Assembly (NCBI RefSeq): GCF_021596945.1
Contig: NZ_CP063779.1
Span: forward strand, 3,756,001-3,820,000
Direction of reading: 5' to 3'
Length of the DNA: 64,000 nucleotides
Source of the DNA: Mongoliitalea daihaiensis
Lineage (GTDB): Bacteria; Bacteroidota; Bacteroidia; Cytophagales; Cyclobacteriaceae
Numbering within the stretch: the stretch's first letter is position 1; each line of letters starts with the position of its first letter. The position numbers and the translations under genes were made by a program. Below the pieces are notes generated by a model. It was given only the letters and a program-made list of their open reading frames with translations, made no database searches and was not told the origin of the DNA. This document shows positions 1-8,184 of the stretch, piece by piece.

Positions 1-209
1 TCAGCTCTATCCATTACACGGTTAGCCTCAGAGAACTGGGTTTCTTTACTTCCGATGATACTGATATATTTACTTAAATCTTTTACCTTTTCAAGTGCAA
101 GAGAATCGATTGCCTGCTTTCTAGCAGGGCTGATGTTGTCGGATTGAGCAACGGAAACAGATACCGCTGCTAAGAATACCAACAAAAATAGTGAGATGTA
201 TTTTTTCAT
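1..209 (-). CDS. Exported protein, N-terminal part only (cut by window edge)
   Basis: The ATG lies at 209-207 and the frame stays open to base 1, giving 69 codons. The product starts with a signal peptide: MKK, a hydrophobic stretch of about 18 residues, then a VAQ-type signal peptidase I site. The mature part contains KYISIIGSKETQFSEANRVMDRA, which lines up with a segment of the lipoprotein encoded just upstream (ANRTIGEAMNLF), so the two probably share a small domain. It lies 25 bases downstream of that gene on the same strand, so the pair is probably co-transcribed. Function is unknown. The C-terminus is outside the window. Confidence 0.75.
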   Translation of the reverse strand, partial: MKKYISLFLLVFLAAVSVSVAQSDNISPARKQAIDSLALEKVKDLSKYISIIGSKETQFSEANRVMDRA

Positions 210-234
210 TGTATAAGTGTTTTTTCTTTAGAGA

Positions 235-708
235 TTATTTCTTGCGACGTAATTCAAGCTCAGTTACTCTACCTGCATTATCCAAACGGATATCACTGAT
301 AAAATTCAAGTTTTTCTTCGTGTCTTTTAAATAGTGAAGGTACTTTTCAATTGAAGTTGGTTCATCGTAGTCTTTGATGCCACTCTCTTCATGAATTACA
401 ATCAAAACAGGAGTCTCTTTGTTCGAAAACAAATTCATTGCCTCACCTATAGTTCTGTTTGCAGCATCGACATTGGACGAATTAGCAATGCTGTTAAAGT
501 AGTTTTCCAACTTACCTACTGCGACTTCTTCGGCAGAAGGTTGAGCTGGTGCTGGGGCTGGCGGTGGTGGTGGTGCTTGTTCAGCTACAGGAGCTGGCTC
601 AGGAGCCACAACCTTCTTTTTACTTTTACATGCTCCCATAGAAAGCAACACGATCAAAGCAAGAAATGCGATCTTGCTTACGGGTGAAAGAATGGTTCTT
701 TTTTTCAT
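235..708 (-). CDS. Small lipoprotein with proline-rich linker, function unknown
   Basis: 157 residues. The N-terminus is a lipoprotein signal with lipobox SMGAC and Cys27, so an envelope-anchored protein is expected. A Lys-rich patch (KSKKK) follows the Cys. An Ala/Pro-rich flexible spacer (about residues 34-58) then leads to a small globular C-terminal domain (about 62-157) with the features LENYFNSIAN, ANRTIGEAMNLF and IEKYLHYLKDTKKNL. That domain resembles part of the neighbouring truncated gene. I do not recognise a characterised family. The spacer suggests that the domain is held away from the membrane. Confidence 0.8.
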   Translation of the reverse strand: MKKRTILSPVSKIAFLALIVLLSMGACKSKKKVVAPEPAPVAEQAPPPPPAPAPAQPSAEEVAVGKLENYFNSIANSSNVDAANRTIGEAMNLFSNKETPVLIVIHEESGIKDYDEPTSIEKYLHYLKDTKKNLNFISDIRLDNAGRVTELELRRKK

Positions 709-895
709 TAGTAGGTTTGGATTAATTTATTTTTACGTTTCAAATATCATTCCATTATGGCTATTTTAAACTTATTTTTAAGAGATTTTAAGTTATTATA
801 GCAAAGGATTGTGATATAAGCCTGCAAATCTAAATGAAATTTTCTAGATTTTTTACAAGCGGTTTCTCACATCGATAAGATTATTTTTTTACAAC

Positions 896-930
896 AAAAA
901 AGCCATCTCAAAAGAAGATGGCTTTCAATG
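896..930 (-). terminator. Rho-independent terminator after TlpA-like gene
   Basis: A 10-bp perfect stem (899-908 with 916-925) has a 7-base loop. Reading on the minus strand it is followed by a run of T. It sits 15-20 bases after the stop of the gene ending at 945. A T-rich stretch on the plus side (931-938) could let it work in both directions. Confidence 0.8.
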
Positions 931-944
931 TTTTTTTTAGAAAA

Positions 945-2060
945 TTAACCGAAAATCTCTTTCAATTTATTTTCTAAACTATTTCCTCTCAGATCTTTAG
1001 CAACAATTGTACCATCAGGCCCAATTAAGTAGGTGGCTGGTATAGCATTGATCTGATAGGTGGCAGCAGCAGCAGAATTAAAATATTTTAAATCAGAAAC
1101 ATGCGTCCAGGTCAACTGATCATCTTCTATCGCCTTCACCCAAGCTTCTTTGGTGCGGTCTAGTGATACCCCAAATACCTCAAAGCCCTGTGAATTGTAT
1201 TGATTAAATAAGCGTACTACATTTGGATTTTCTTCTCTGCAAGGCCTGCACCACGCAGCCCAAAAATCGATAAGTACATACTTCCCTCTTAAATCTGATA
1301 GCTTTACAAGTTCACCTTCCGGATTTGGTAGTTCAATTTCTGGTGCCATTTGACCGATAGCTAAGGAACGCATATCATCTAATTGTGCCAAAACATTCTG
1401 AATCATCTGCACATTGGGATATTTTTTATCTAAAGACTGAATCAATTCATCCACAAATTGAAAATCATTCCGAATATTGATCATGCCCAATGCAGCCATG
1501 GCAGCAAAACTATTATCCATAGAAGCTATCAATTCTTTTACTTTTTGCGATTGATTGGATTCCATGGAGATCGCAATGTCTTGGATATCTTTGATTTTAT
1601 CAGTATCACGATTATTCATGGCTTCCATGTATGCCGTATTCAGCTGATTGATTTGCTCTTGATATTCTTCCGTCAAGCGCTCAATAGCCAACATATGCTG
1701 AGAATCCTCGGAACCATCAAGCACTAGTGAATTGGCGTCATTGAAATCATATATGATTTTTACATCCTGATCATACAATGCTAAACGAACAGATTTCTTA
1801 CCCATCAAATCGACTTCATAAAAACCTGGTTCTGTCAATGCAAGTGTGTAAGAAAATTTCCCATCACCACTAACTTCGATTGTAGTAACCAATTCAGCAT
1901 TATCATCTATAAATTTTGATATCTTGACCTGACCTGCGTCTGCATTTTGTAAGCTAGCTTTAATTTCTACTTGGCCATCAAATGAGCGCTCACTTGAGGA
2001 AGAGCAACCAAAAGAAATCACAAAAACAAGGGAAAAGAATAGTTTACTTAGCTGTTTCAT
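945..2060 (-). CDS. TlpA/ResA-like thioredoxin-fold lipoprotein with N-terminal DUF4369-type domain
   Basis: 371 residues. The lipoprotein signal has its Cys at 19 (ISFGC). Residues about 30-120 form a beta-rich region of the DUF4369 type often fused to these proteins, residues 120-230 are helical, and residues about 235-371 are a thioredoxin fold. The redox motif WCRPC has its cysteines at 271 and 274, and the cis-proline is in AIPAT (Pro341). Members of this family act in the periplasm as thiol-disulfide oxidoreductases, often reducing cytochrome or other envelope cysteines. The real substrate is not evident here. The gene follows gatB after 3 bases, so it is probably read from the gatB transcript, and it ends at a clear terminator. 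Confidence 0.88.
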   Translation of the reverse strand: MKQLSKLFFSLVFVISFGCSSSSERSFDGQVEIKASLQNADAGQVKISKFIDDNAELVTTIEVSGDGKFSYTLALTEPGFYEVDLMGKKSVRLALYDQDVKIIYDFNDANSLVLDGSEDSQHMLAIERLTEEYQEQINQLNTAYMEAMNNRDTDKIKDIQDIAISMESNQSQKVKELIASMDNSFAAMAALGMINIRNDFQFVDELIQSLDKKYPNVQMIQNVLAQLDDMRSLAIGQMAPEIELPNPEGELVKLSDLRGKYVLIDFWAAWCRPCREENPNVVRLFNQYNSQGFEVFGVSLDRTKEAWVKAIEDDQLTWTHVSDLKYFNSAAAATYQINAIPATYLIGPDGTIVAKDLRGNSLENKLKEIFG

Positions 2061-2063
2061 ATC

Positions 2064-3524
2064 TTAATTGTCTAGTAATTCTGTAAGTAATTTGGTAGCA
2101 ACTTTAGGGTCTGCTTTGCCTTGTGATTGCTTCATAACTTGTCCCATAAACATCCCCATTAAACCTTTCTTACCAGACTTATATTCTGCTACTTTCAAGG
2201 CATTTTCGTTAAGAACACGCTCTACTATTGGTTTTAAGGAAGCTTCATCTGATTCTTGGATAAGATTCAACTCCTGAGCTATTTCCAAAGGTGACTTAGT
2301 CGAATCTGCCAGTAGCACCGGGTAAATTTTTTGAGATGCTACGGAAAAATTCAATTTTCCTTCATCAATGATTTGAATCAAAGAGGCCAATGCCTCTGGT
2401 TTAATTGGGAATTGCTCTATATGAAGTGTTAATTCATTTAAATAAGACTTCACAGGTCCCATCATCCAATTGGAAGCAGCCTTGTAGTTAGATGTCAGTG
2501 CACAAAGCTTTTCAAAATACAATGCTATCTCCTTAGAATCGGTCAATACCCCTGCATCGTAGTCAGGTAAGCCATATTCTTGTGTGAACTTTCTGAATAA
2601 TTCTCTTGGTAAGGACGGCATGGAAACCTTTACCGAATCCAGCCATTCTTCAGAAATAATCACAGGGCTCAAATCTGGCTCAGGAAAATATCGATAATCA
2701 TTGAGATCTTCCTTCGTTCGCATGCTTGCCGTAGTTCCGGTAGTAGCATCAAATGTTCTTGTTTCTGAAATGATAATTTCTCCGGCCTCTACTTGCAAAA
2801 TTTGTCGCTCAAATTCATGCTCAATGGCTCTTGCTACATTTCGGAAAGAGTTCATATTTTTCACTTCCACCTTCTTCCCATATTCAGTCGCTCCCTTCAG
2901 CATAACAGAAATATTGGCGTCGCAACGAAGCGAACCTTCTTCCATATTCCCGTCACATACATCTAAGTATTTGACCAGTTTTTTGATCTCTACTAGATAA
3001 TTATAAGCCTCCTCTGAGCTTCTGATATCGGGTTCTGATACAATCTCAATCAGAGGAACACCTGCTCGGTTAAAATCCACTAAGGTATCCACCTCTTCCG
3101 CTAAGTGCATGGATTTCCCAGCATCTTCTTCCATGTGGATACGGTTTAATCGAATCGTCTTTTCTTCACCGTTTGCTAATACCACAGGAACAAAGCCACC
3201 AACGCATATAGGGCCCTTATCTTGGGTAATTTGATAGCCTTTAGGTAAATCAGGGTAGAAATAGTTTTTTCTAGAAAAAATATTATATCGAGTAATCTCT
3301 GAGTTACAAGCCAAGCCCATTTTGATCGCAAATTCTACTGCTTTGCGGTTGACCTTTGGCAAGGTGCCCGGATGACCGAGTGTAATGGGAGAAATCTGCG
3401 TATTCGGGAGATTTCCAAATTCAGTGCTGTCTGAGGCATACATCTTGCTTTTAGTAAGCAACTGCGCATGCACTTCAAGACCAACTACAAGCGTATATTT
3501 ATCTTTAATTTCCTGTGAAATCAT
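2064..3524 (-). CDS. gatB: Aspartyl/glutamyl-tRNA amidotransferase subunit B
   Basis: 486 residues, the usual length for GatB. It begins with the family signature VVGLEVHAQLLTKSK and continues with FSRKNYFYPDLPKGYQITQ, RIHMEEDAGKS and GVPLIEIVSEPD. The C-terminal part (about 330-486) is the helical GatB/YqeY tail that binds tRNA. GatB is the kinase/tRNA-binding subunit of GatCAB, which converts Glu-tRNA(Gln) or Asp-tRNA(Asn) to the correct aminoacyl-tRNA. gatA and gatC are not in this window. It lies 61 bases after alaS on the same strand and 3 bases before the TlpA-like gene. Confidence 0.97.
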   Translation of the reverse strand: MISQEIKDKYTLVVGLEVHAQLLTKSKMYASDSTEFGNLPNTQISPITLGHPGTLPKVNRKAVEFAIKMGLACNSEITRYNIFSRKNYFYPDLPKGYQITQDKGPICVGGFVPVVLANGEEKTIRLNRIHMEEDAGKSMHLAEEVDTLVDFNRAGVPLIEIVSEPDIRSSEEAYNYLVEIKKLVKYLDVCDGNMEEGSLRCDANISVMLKGATEYGKKVEVKNMNSFRNVARAIEHEFERQILQVEAGEIIISETRTFDATTGTTASMRTKEDLNDYRYFPEPDLSPVIISEEWLDSVKVSMPSLPRELFRKFTQEYGLPDYDAGVLTDSKEIALYFEKLCALTSNYKAASNWMMGPVKSYLNELTLHIEQFPIKPEALASLIQIIDEGKLNFSVASQKIYPVLLADSTKSPLEIAQELNLIQESDEASLKPIVERVLNENALKVAEYKSGKKGLMGMFMGQVMKQSQGKADPKVATKLLTELLDN

Positions 3525-3585
3525 TCTGCTAAAATTTTATGCATGGAGCTCAAAAATGAGTCCAAAATTAAGTAAAACCAAATTT

Positions 3586-6222
3586 TTATGCCGAAAGGTT
3601 GGCGAAATAGCTTTTGGCCTTTTCCAAAACCTTGGGAAGACCATTGATATCTTTTCCACCGGCCGTTGCAAAGAATGGCTGACCTCCGCCACCTCCTTGA
3701 ATTTCTTTTGCCAATTCTCGTACAATAGCTCCAGCATTCAAACCTTTGCTTTCAATCAATTCTTCTTCAACGGCAACGGCCACCTGAGGTTTCCCATCGA
3801 CATCTGCAGCAATAACAATAAATGCTCGTTGTAACTCATTTTTCAATTCAAACACCAACTTTTTTAGAGCATCAGCTGTAGGCAATTTTACCATTCCAAA
3901 AACCACTTGGACATCTCCTGCAGTAAGGGCATTTGCTAACAAATCAGCTTTCACACTGCCCGCCTTTTCGGCATGCAGAGTTTCCAATTCTTTCTTGAGT
4001 TCGTTCCGCTCAGTAAGTAAAGCTTCGATAGATTTTTTCAAATCGCGTGGATTCTTCATCAGTTCCTGCAATTCTTTAACCATAGTCACATGTGCACGAT
4101 AATACGCTTCAGCTGCCTGTGAAGTGATTGCTTCAATTCTTCTCACACCAGCCGAAATAGAACCCTCAGAAACAATCTTGCAAAGACCAATTAATCCGGT
4201 ACTTTTCACATGTATACCCCCACAAAGCTCCACAGAAAAATTGGGATCAAAGGTGATCACACGCACAAAGTCCCCATATTTTTCTCCAAACAATGCCGTA
4301 GCGCCTTGCCTTCTTGCTTCATCGATCGGCACATTTCTCTGTTCATTTAAAACAATATTTGCGCGGATTTTCTCATTCACTATCTGTTCGACTTGTGTCA
4401 GTTCCTCATCTGTCAATTTAGCAAAATGAGAAAAGTCAAAACGTAAAATTTCATCGTTAACCAGGGATCCTTTTTGCTGCACATGATCGCCTAACACCTG
4501 CTTCAATGCTGCGTGGAGCAAATGGGTAGCCGAGTGGTTGTTTGTGATCAAACCTCTTCTCTGCACATCCACTTGAGCATCAAATATGACCGATGGATTG
4601 GAAGGGATTTTATCTACAAAATGAACGATTAGGTCATTTTCTTTCTTCGTATCCACTACCCTAATCACTTCTTGACCATTGGTTAAAGTACCTTGATCAC
4701 CTACTTGTCCCCCACTTTCAGCATAAAAGGGGGTTTTATCCAAAACAATTTGGTATCGATCCCCTTTCTTATCAGTAATCTTGCGGTACTTTACGATAGT
4801 AGAGCTCGCTTCTGTGTAATCATACCCTACAAACTCCACTCCTTCTTCCTCCCCTACAAGCACCCAATCACCTGTTTCTTGTTCCGCTGCAGCCCTCGAA
4901 CGGGTTTTCTGGATTTCCATCTCTTGTGTGAATCCAGCTTGATCAACTGACAGTCCATTTTCTCTCGCAATCAAAGAAGTCAAATCCAAAGGAAATCCAT
5001 ATGTGTCGTATAGTTCAAAGGCTGTTTTCCCTGGAATGACCGAATCTCCCTTGGCTTGTAAATCAGACTTGATCTGATCCAACATTTTTAGACCATTATC
5101 CAAGGTACGTAGAAATGAAGCCTCTTCTTCTTTGATTACTCGGGCAATAAATTCTTGCTGCTGAGCTACTTCCGGAAACACATCACCAAAATTAGCTGCC
5201 AACAAAGGTAAAAGCTCGTGTAAAAATGGGGTTTGGAATCCAAGAAAGGTATAACCATAGCGAACAGCCCGTCTTAAAATTCTTCGAATCACGTAGCCAG
5301 CTTTGTTATTTGATGGCAATTGTCCATCTGCGATAGTAAAAGAAATCGCACGAATATGATCTACTATCACCCGCATGGCAATATCTATCTTTTCATCCTT
5401 GCCATAGGTTTTTCCAGACTTCTGTTCCAGATAATCTATGAAAGGTAAAAAGACATCTGTATCGTAATTGGATGCTTTTCCTTGAATGGCTCTCACCAAT
5501 CGCTCAAAACCCATTCCTGTATCTACATGTTTGGCAGGTAGTTCTTTTAAACTTCCATCCGAAAGTCTATTGAATTGCATAAATACCAAATTCCAGATTT
5601 CAATCACCTGAGGATGGTCATTGTTAACCAAAGCATATCCATCCACAAGGGCACGTTCTTCATCCGTGCGTAAGTCGATATGAATTTCCGAACATGGACC
5701 ACAAGGACCTGTATCCCCCATTTCCCAGAAATTATCTTTTTTGCTTCCGAAGATGATTCTATTCTCAGGGACAATCTGCTTCCAAAAGTCAAAGGCTTCT
5801 GTATCCTTGGACAAGTTATCACCTGCATCTCCTCCAAAAACAGATACATACAATCGGTCCTTTGGAAGGTTATATACATCTGTCAAGAGCTCCCAAGCCC
5901 ATTCAATCGCATCCTTCTTAAAGTAATCTCCAAAAGACCAATTCCCCAACATTTCAAACATCGTATGATGGTAGGTGTCTACCCCTACTTCTTCTAGGTC
6001 GTTATGCTTACCTGATACACGTAAACATTTCTGACTGTTGGCTACACGAGTTGCTTTGGGAACGTCATTTCCAAGGAAAAAGTCCTTGAACTGATTCATC
6101 CCTGCATTTGTAAACATCAAGGTAGGATCATTCTTTACAACGATGGGTGAAGAGGGTACAAATTGATGCTGTTTTGATTGAAAAAATTCAATGAAGGTGG
6201 TTCTAATTTTTTTGGCTTCCAT
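3586..6222 (-). CDS. alaS: Alanyl-tRNA synthetase
   Basis: 878 residues, full length. The class II catalytic domain comes first (about 1-250), with a start typical of AlaRS. The tRNA-recognition helices follow. The editing domain carries HSATH (His563, His567) and CGGIH (Cys667, His671), the zinc ligands of the editing site. The C-Ala domain near the end has the glycine-rich segment GGGGGQPFFATAGG. The enzyme charges tRNA(Ala) and clears mischarged Ser/Gly. It is the first gene of the alaS-gatB-tlpA-like run and is divergent from the M23 peptidase gene across 121 bases. Confidence 0.98.
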   Translation of the reverse strand: MEAKKIRTTFIEFFQSKQHQFVPSSPIVVKNDPTLMFTNAGMNQFKDFFLGNDVPKATRVANSQKCLRVSGKHNDLEEVGVDTYHHTMFEMLGNWSFGDYFKKDAIEWAWELLTDVYNLPKDRLYVSVFGGDAGDNLSKDTEAFDFWKQIVPENRIIFGSKKDNFWEMGDTGPCGPCSEIHIDLRTDEERALVDGYALVNNDHPQVIEIWNLVFMQFNRLSDGSLKELPAKHVDTGMGFERLVRAIQGKASNYDTDVFLPFIDYLEQKSGKTYGKDEKIDIAMRVIVDHIRAISFTIADGQLPSNNKAGYVIRRILRRAVRYGYTFLGFQTPFLHELLPLLAANFGDVFPEVAQQQEFIARVIKEEEASFLRTLDNGLKMLDQIKSDLQAKGDSVIPGKTAFELYDTYGFPLDLTSLIARENGLSVDQAGFTQEMEIQKTRSRAAAEQETGDWVLVGEEEGVEFVGYDYTEASSTIVKYRKITDKKGDRYQIVLDKTPFYAESGGQVGDQGTLTNGQEVIRVVDTKKENDLIVHFVDKIPSNPSVIFDAQVDVQRRGLITNNHSATHLLHAALKQVLGDHVQQKGSLVNDEILRFDFSHFAKLTDEELTQVEQIVNEKIRANIVLNEQRNVPIDEARRQGATALFGEKYGDFVRVITFDPNFSVELCGGIHVKSTGLIGLCKIVSEGSISAGVRRIEAITSQAAEAYYRAHVTMVKELQELMKNPRDLKKSIEALLTERNELKKELETLHAEKAGSVKADLLANALTAGDVQVVFGMVKLPTADALKKLVFELKNELQRAFIVIAADVDGKPQVAVAVEEELIESKGLNAGAIVRELAKEIQGGGGGQPFFATAGGKDINGLPKVLEKAKSYFANLSA

Positions 6223-6343
6223 GTAAGCTTTTGACTATGTTCGGATTATAAGATTTACTTCGTATATTTACGGCCCTTGTCGATCAATCACCTCCAAAAG
6301 CCTTTAGGGCTACAAAATTAGGATATTTACCCCGCAAATTGTA

Positions 6344-7321
6344 ATGAGTAGAATAAAATATTACTATGACCCAAAAACCTGCAAGTATGAACGGTATACC
6401 CGTAGTAAATGGGATGTTTTTTTAAACTCCTTGGGTTTTTTAGCACTTGCAGCCTTACTTTCGGCATTTATCTTGGCTATTTTTACTTACTACTTTGATA
6501 GTCCAAAGGAATTGTTGCTACAGCGGGAAAATCAAGAACTCAAGCGCTACTTCCAGTTAATGGAGGAAGATTTATTGAACATGAATGAAATGCTTGCAGA
6601 TCTGCAAGATAGAGATGATAATTTGTATCGGGTGATATTTGAGTCAGAACCAATTCCAAGCGAAGTCAGAAATGCCGGTATTGGTGGAACAGATCGGTAC
6701 CAAGAGATTAAAAGTAAAGGTTTAAATCAGGAAAAGCTGCTGGTTTCTTTAATGGAAAAAATTGATCTCCTTAAGCGCAAGATGTATGTTCAATCATACA
6801 GTATTGAAGAAATTACAGAGCTGGCTCTTAAGAAAGAGGAATATTGGGCATCTATTCCAGCAATTCAGCCTGTACTGAATGAAGAGCTAGGCAAACTAGC
6901 TTCTGGATTTGGAATGCGATTGCATCCGATCTTAAAAGTAAGAAAAATGCATACTGGAGTAGATTTTACAGCTCCTGTTGGAACTCCCATTTACGCCACA
7001 GGTGATGGAATAGTGAAAGAAGTTATCAGCGTTTTTGGTGGCTACGGGAAATATGTAGAAATAGACCATGGCTTTGGTTTTGTAAGCCGGTACGCTCATA
7101 TGAATGAATTTTTAGTTCGGAAGGGACAAAAAATAAGAAGAGGAGACCAAATCGGAACAGTGGGAAATACAGGATCTTCGACTGCACCTCACTTACATTA
7201 CGAAGTGATCAAAGATGGACGTTATGTGAATCCAGTCAACTACTTCTTCAAAGACCTCACACCAGAGGAATATGATAAGATTTTGGAATTGGCGAATAAG
7301 GAAAATCAGTCGTTGAGTTAA
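6344..7321 (+). CDS. M23 (LytM-type) metallopeptidase, membrane anchored
   Basis: 325 residues. A cytoplasmic N-terminus rich in Tyr and Lys is followed by one transmembrane helix (about 28-50), then coiled coil (about 55-90 and 125-168). The C-terminal peptidase M23 domain spans about 185-300. The zinc and catalytic residues are visible: His203 and Asp207 in MHTGVD, His252 in YAHMN, and His283/His285 in HLH. All are present, so it should be an active peptidoglycan endopeptidase rather than an EnvC-like activator, acting in the periplasm. It is divergent from alaS, an arrangement I recall from other Bacteroidota. Confidence 0.93.
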   Translation: MSRIKYYYDPKTCKYERYTRSKWDVFLNSLGFLALAALLSAFILAIFTYYFDSPKELLLQRENQELKRYFQLMEEDLLNMNEMLADLQDRDDNLYRVIFESEPIPSEVRNAGIGGTDRYQEIKSKGLNQEKLLVSLMEKIDLLKRKMYVQSYSIEEITELALKKEEYWASIPAIQPVLNEELGKLASGFGMRLHPILKVRKMHTGVDFTAPVGTPIYATGDGIVKEVISVFGGYGKYVEIDHGFGFVSRYAHMNEFLVRKGQKIRRGDQIGTVGNTGSSTAPHLHYEVIKDGRYVNPVNYFFKDLTPEEYDKILELANKENQSLS

Positions 7322-7512
7322 GGAGAGTCGCAAGGTTAGATCCGAGAAGCTAAAGGGTGGAAACAAGAAGCAAGCTAGATTCTAGGTAAAATAAGCTATG
7401 CTTTGACGAGTTCAACCCAAGTGCTTCGAAAACTCAAGATGATTGCAGTGAGACTTTTATAGGTTTATTGGGATGAAGACCTTCTCTAAAATTTTAGAGA
7501 CTGTTCACTAAT

Positions 7513-7949
7513 TCATCCTTTCGTAAGCCTCATCTCTAAATACTTATTAGTAAATCCTAAATAGCCCAAAAATGAAATAATAGCCGCTAGCAATCCAACC
7601 TTTTTATTGCATAGGTATTCAAAAATTTGCGGAAAAGTATAAAACTTTACAAAAGAGGGGTCACTTTTTACCCGAGGAATCAGAATCACAGCAGCTAACC
7701 ATGCCCCTAACAAACCAGTAAATAACATCCAACTACCAGAAAGTCCCATTATAAAGCCTAATCCACCGAGACCAACGGTGCCCCCCCTACATCAGTAGCT
7801 ACTACAGATACCCCTATGTGCCAGCTACCAATATTTCTGCCTCCTCCGTAGTAATCGTCCTGATTTTTATTTTGAAGGATGAAGTAGTATCCTACGCCCA
7901 ACATTAGCACCATGTACCCGACAAAAATGCCGAGGTCAATGTAATGCAT
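7513..7949 (-). pseudogene. Sodium:solute symporter (SSS family) remnant, frameshifted and truncated
   Basis: The minus strand encodes the N-terminus of an SSS (SLC5-like) symporter in two frames. The first runs from the ATG at 7949 through DDYYGGGRNIGSWHIGVSVVATDVGG to a stop at 7758. The second carries GLGGLGFIMGLSGSW and on to FLGYLGFT. The frame breaks at a run of seven G (C on the plus strand, 7781-7787), where intact members have DVGGGFSIGLGGLG. After FLGYLGFT the family match stops and the frame ends at 7513. Only about 140 of the usual 450-600 residues remain, so this is a decayed gene, not merely a one-base sequencing error. Confidence 0.8.
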
Positions 7950-8184
7950 GCTTACTCATTTAAATATAAAAAAATAGTGGTCGAGCTTTCCGATACTATT
8001 TTTAAAAGTATTCTTAATCGGTTTAATTGCAGGAGTTTATTTTTTAAATCAAATAAATTGTTTTTCAAATACTTTAAAAAGCATTTGAAATATTTAATTT
8101 CAGAAATTTGGACTAAAAAAAACTTTTTAATCTCATCGCTTTCAAGTACTTTTGGAAGAAATATTAAAATTTCTCTTTATTCAT
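7950..8184. other. AT-rich spacer upstream of the T9SS repeat protein
   Basis: Together with 7322-7512 on the other side of the symporter remnant, this stretch has no intact gene. It is very AT-rich and contains an imperfect inverted repeat of the type TTTCAAATAC...GCATTTGAAA near 8060-8095. It probably carries the promoter of the gene at 8185, but I cannot place one with confidence. Confidence 0.4.

Noticed and set aside
7781-7787. Programmed frameshift or phase variation at the G run
   Set aside because: The symporter is also truncated downstream, so restoring the frame would not give a full protein.
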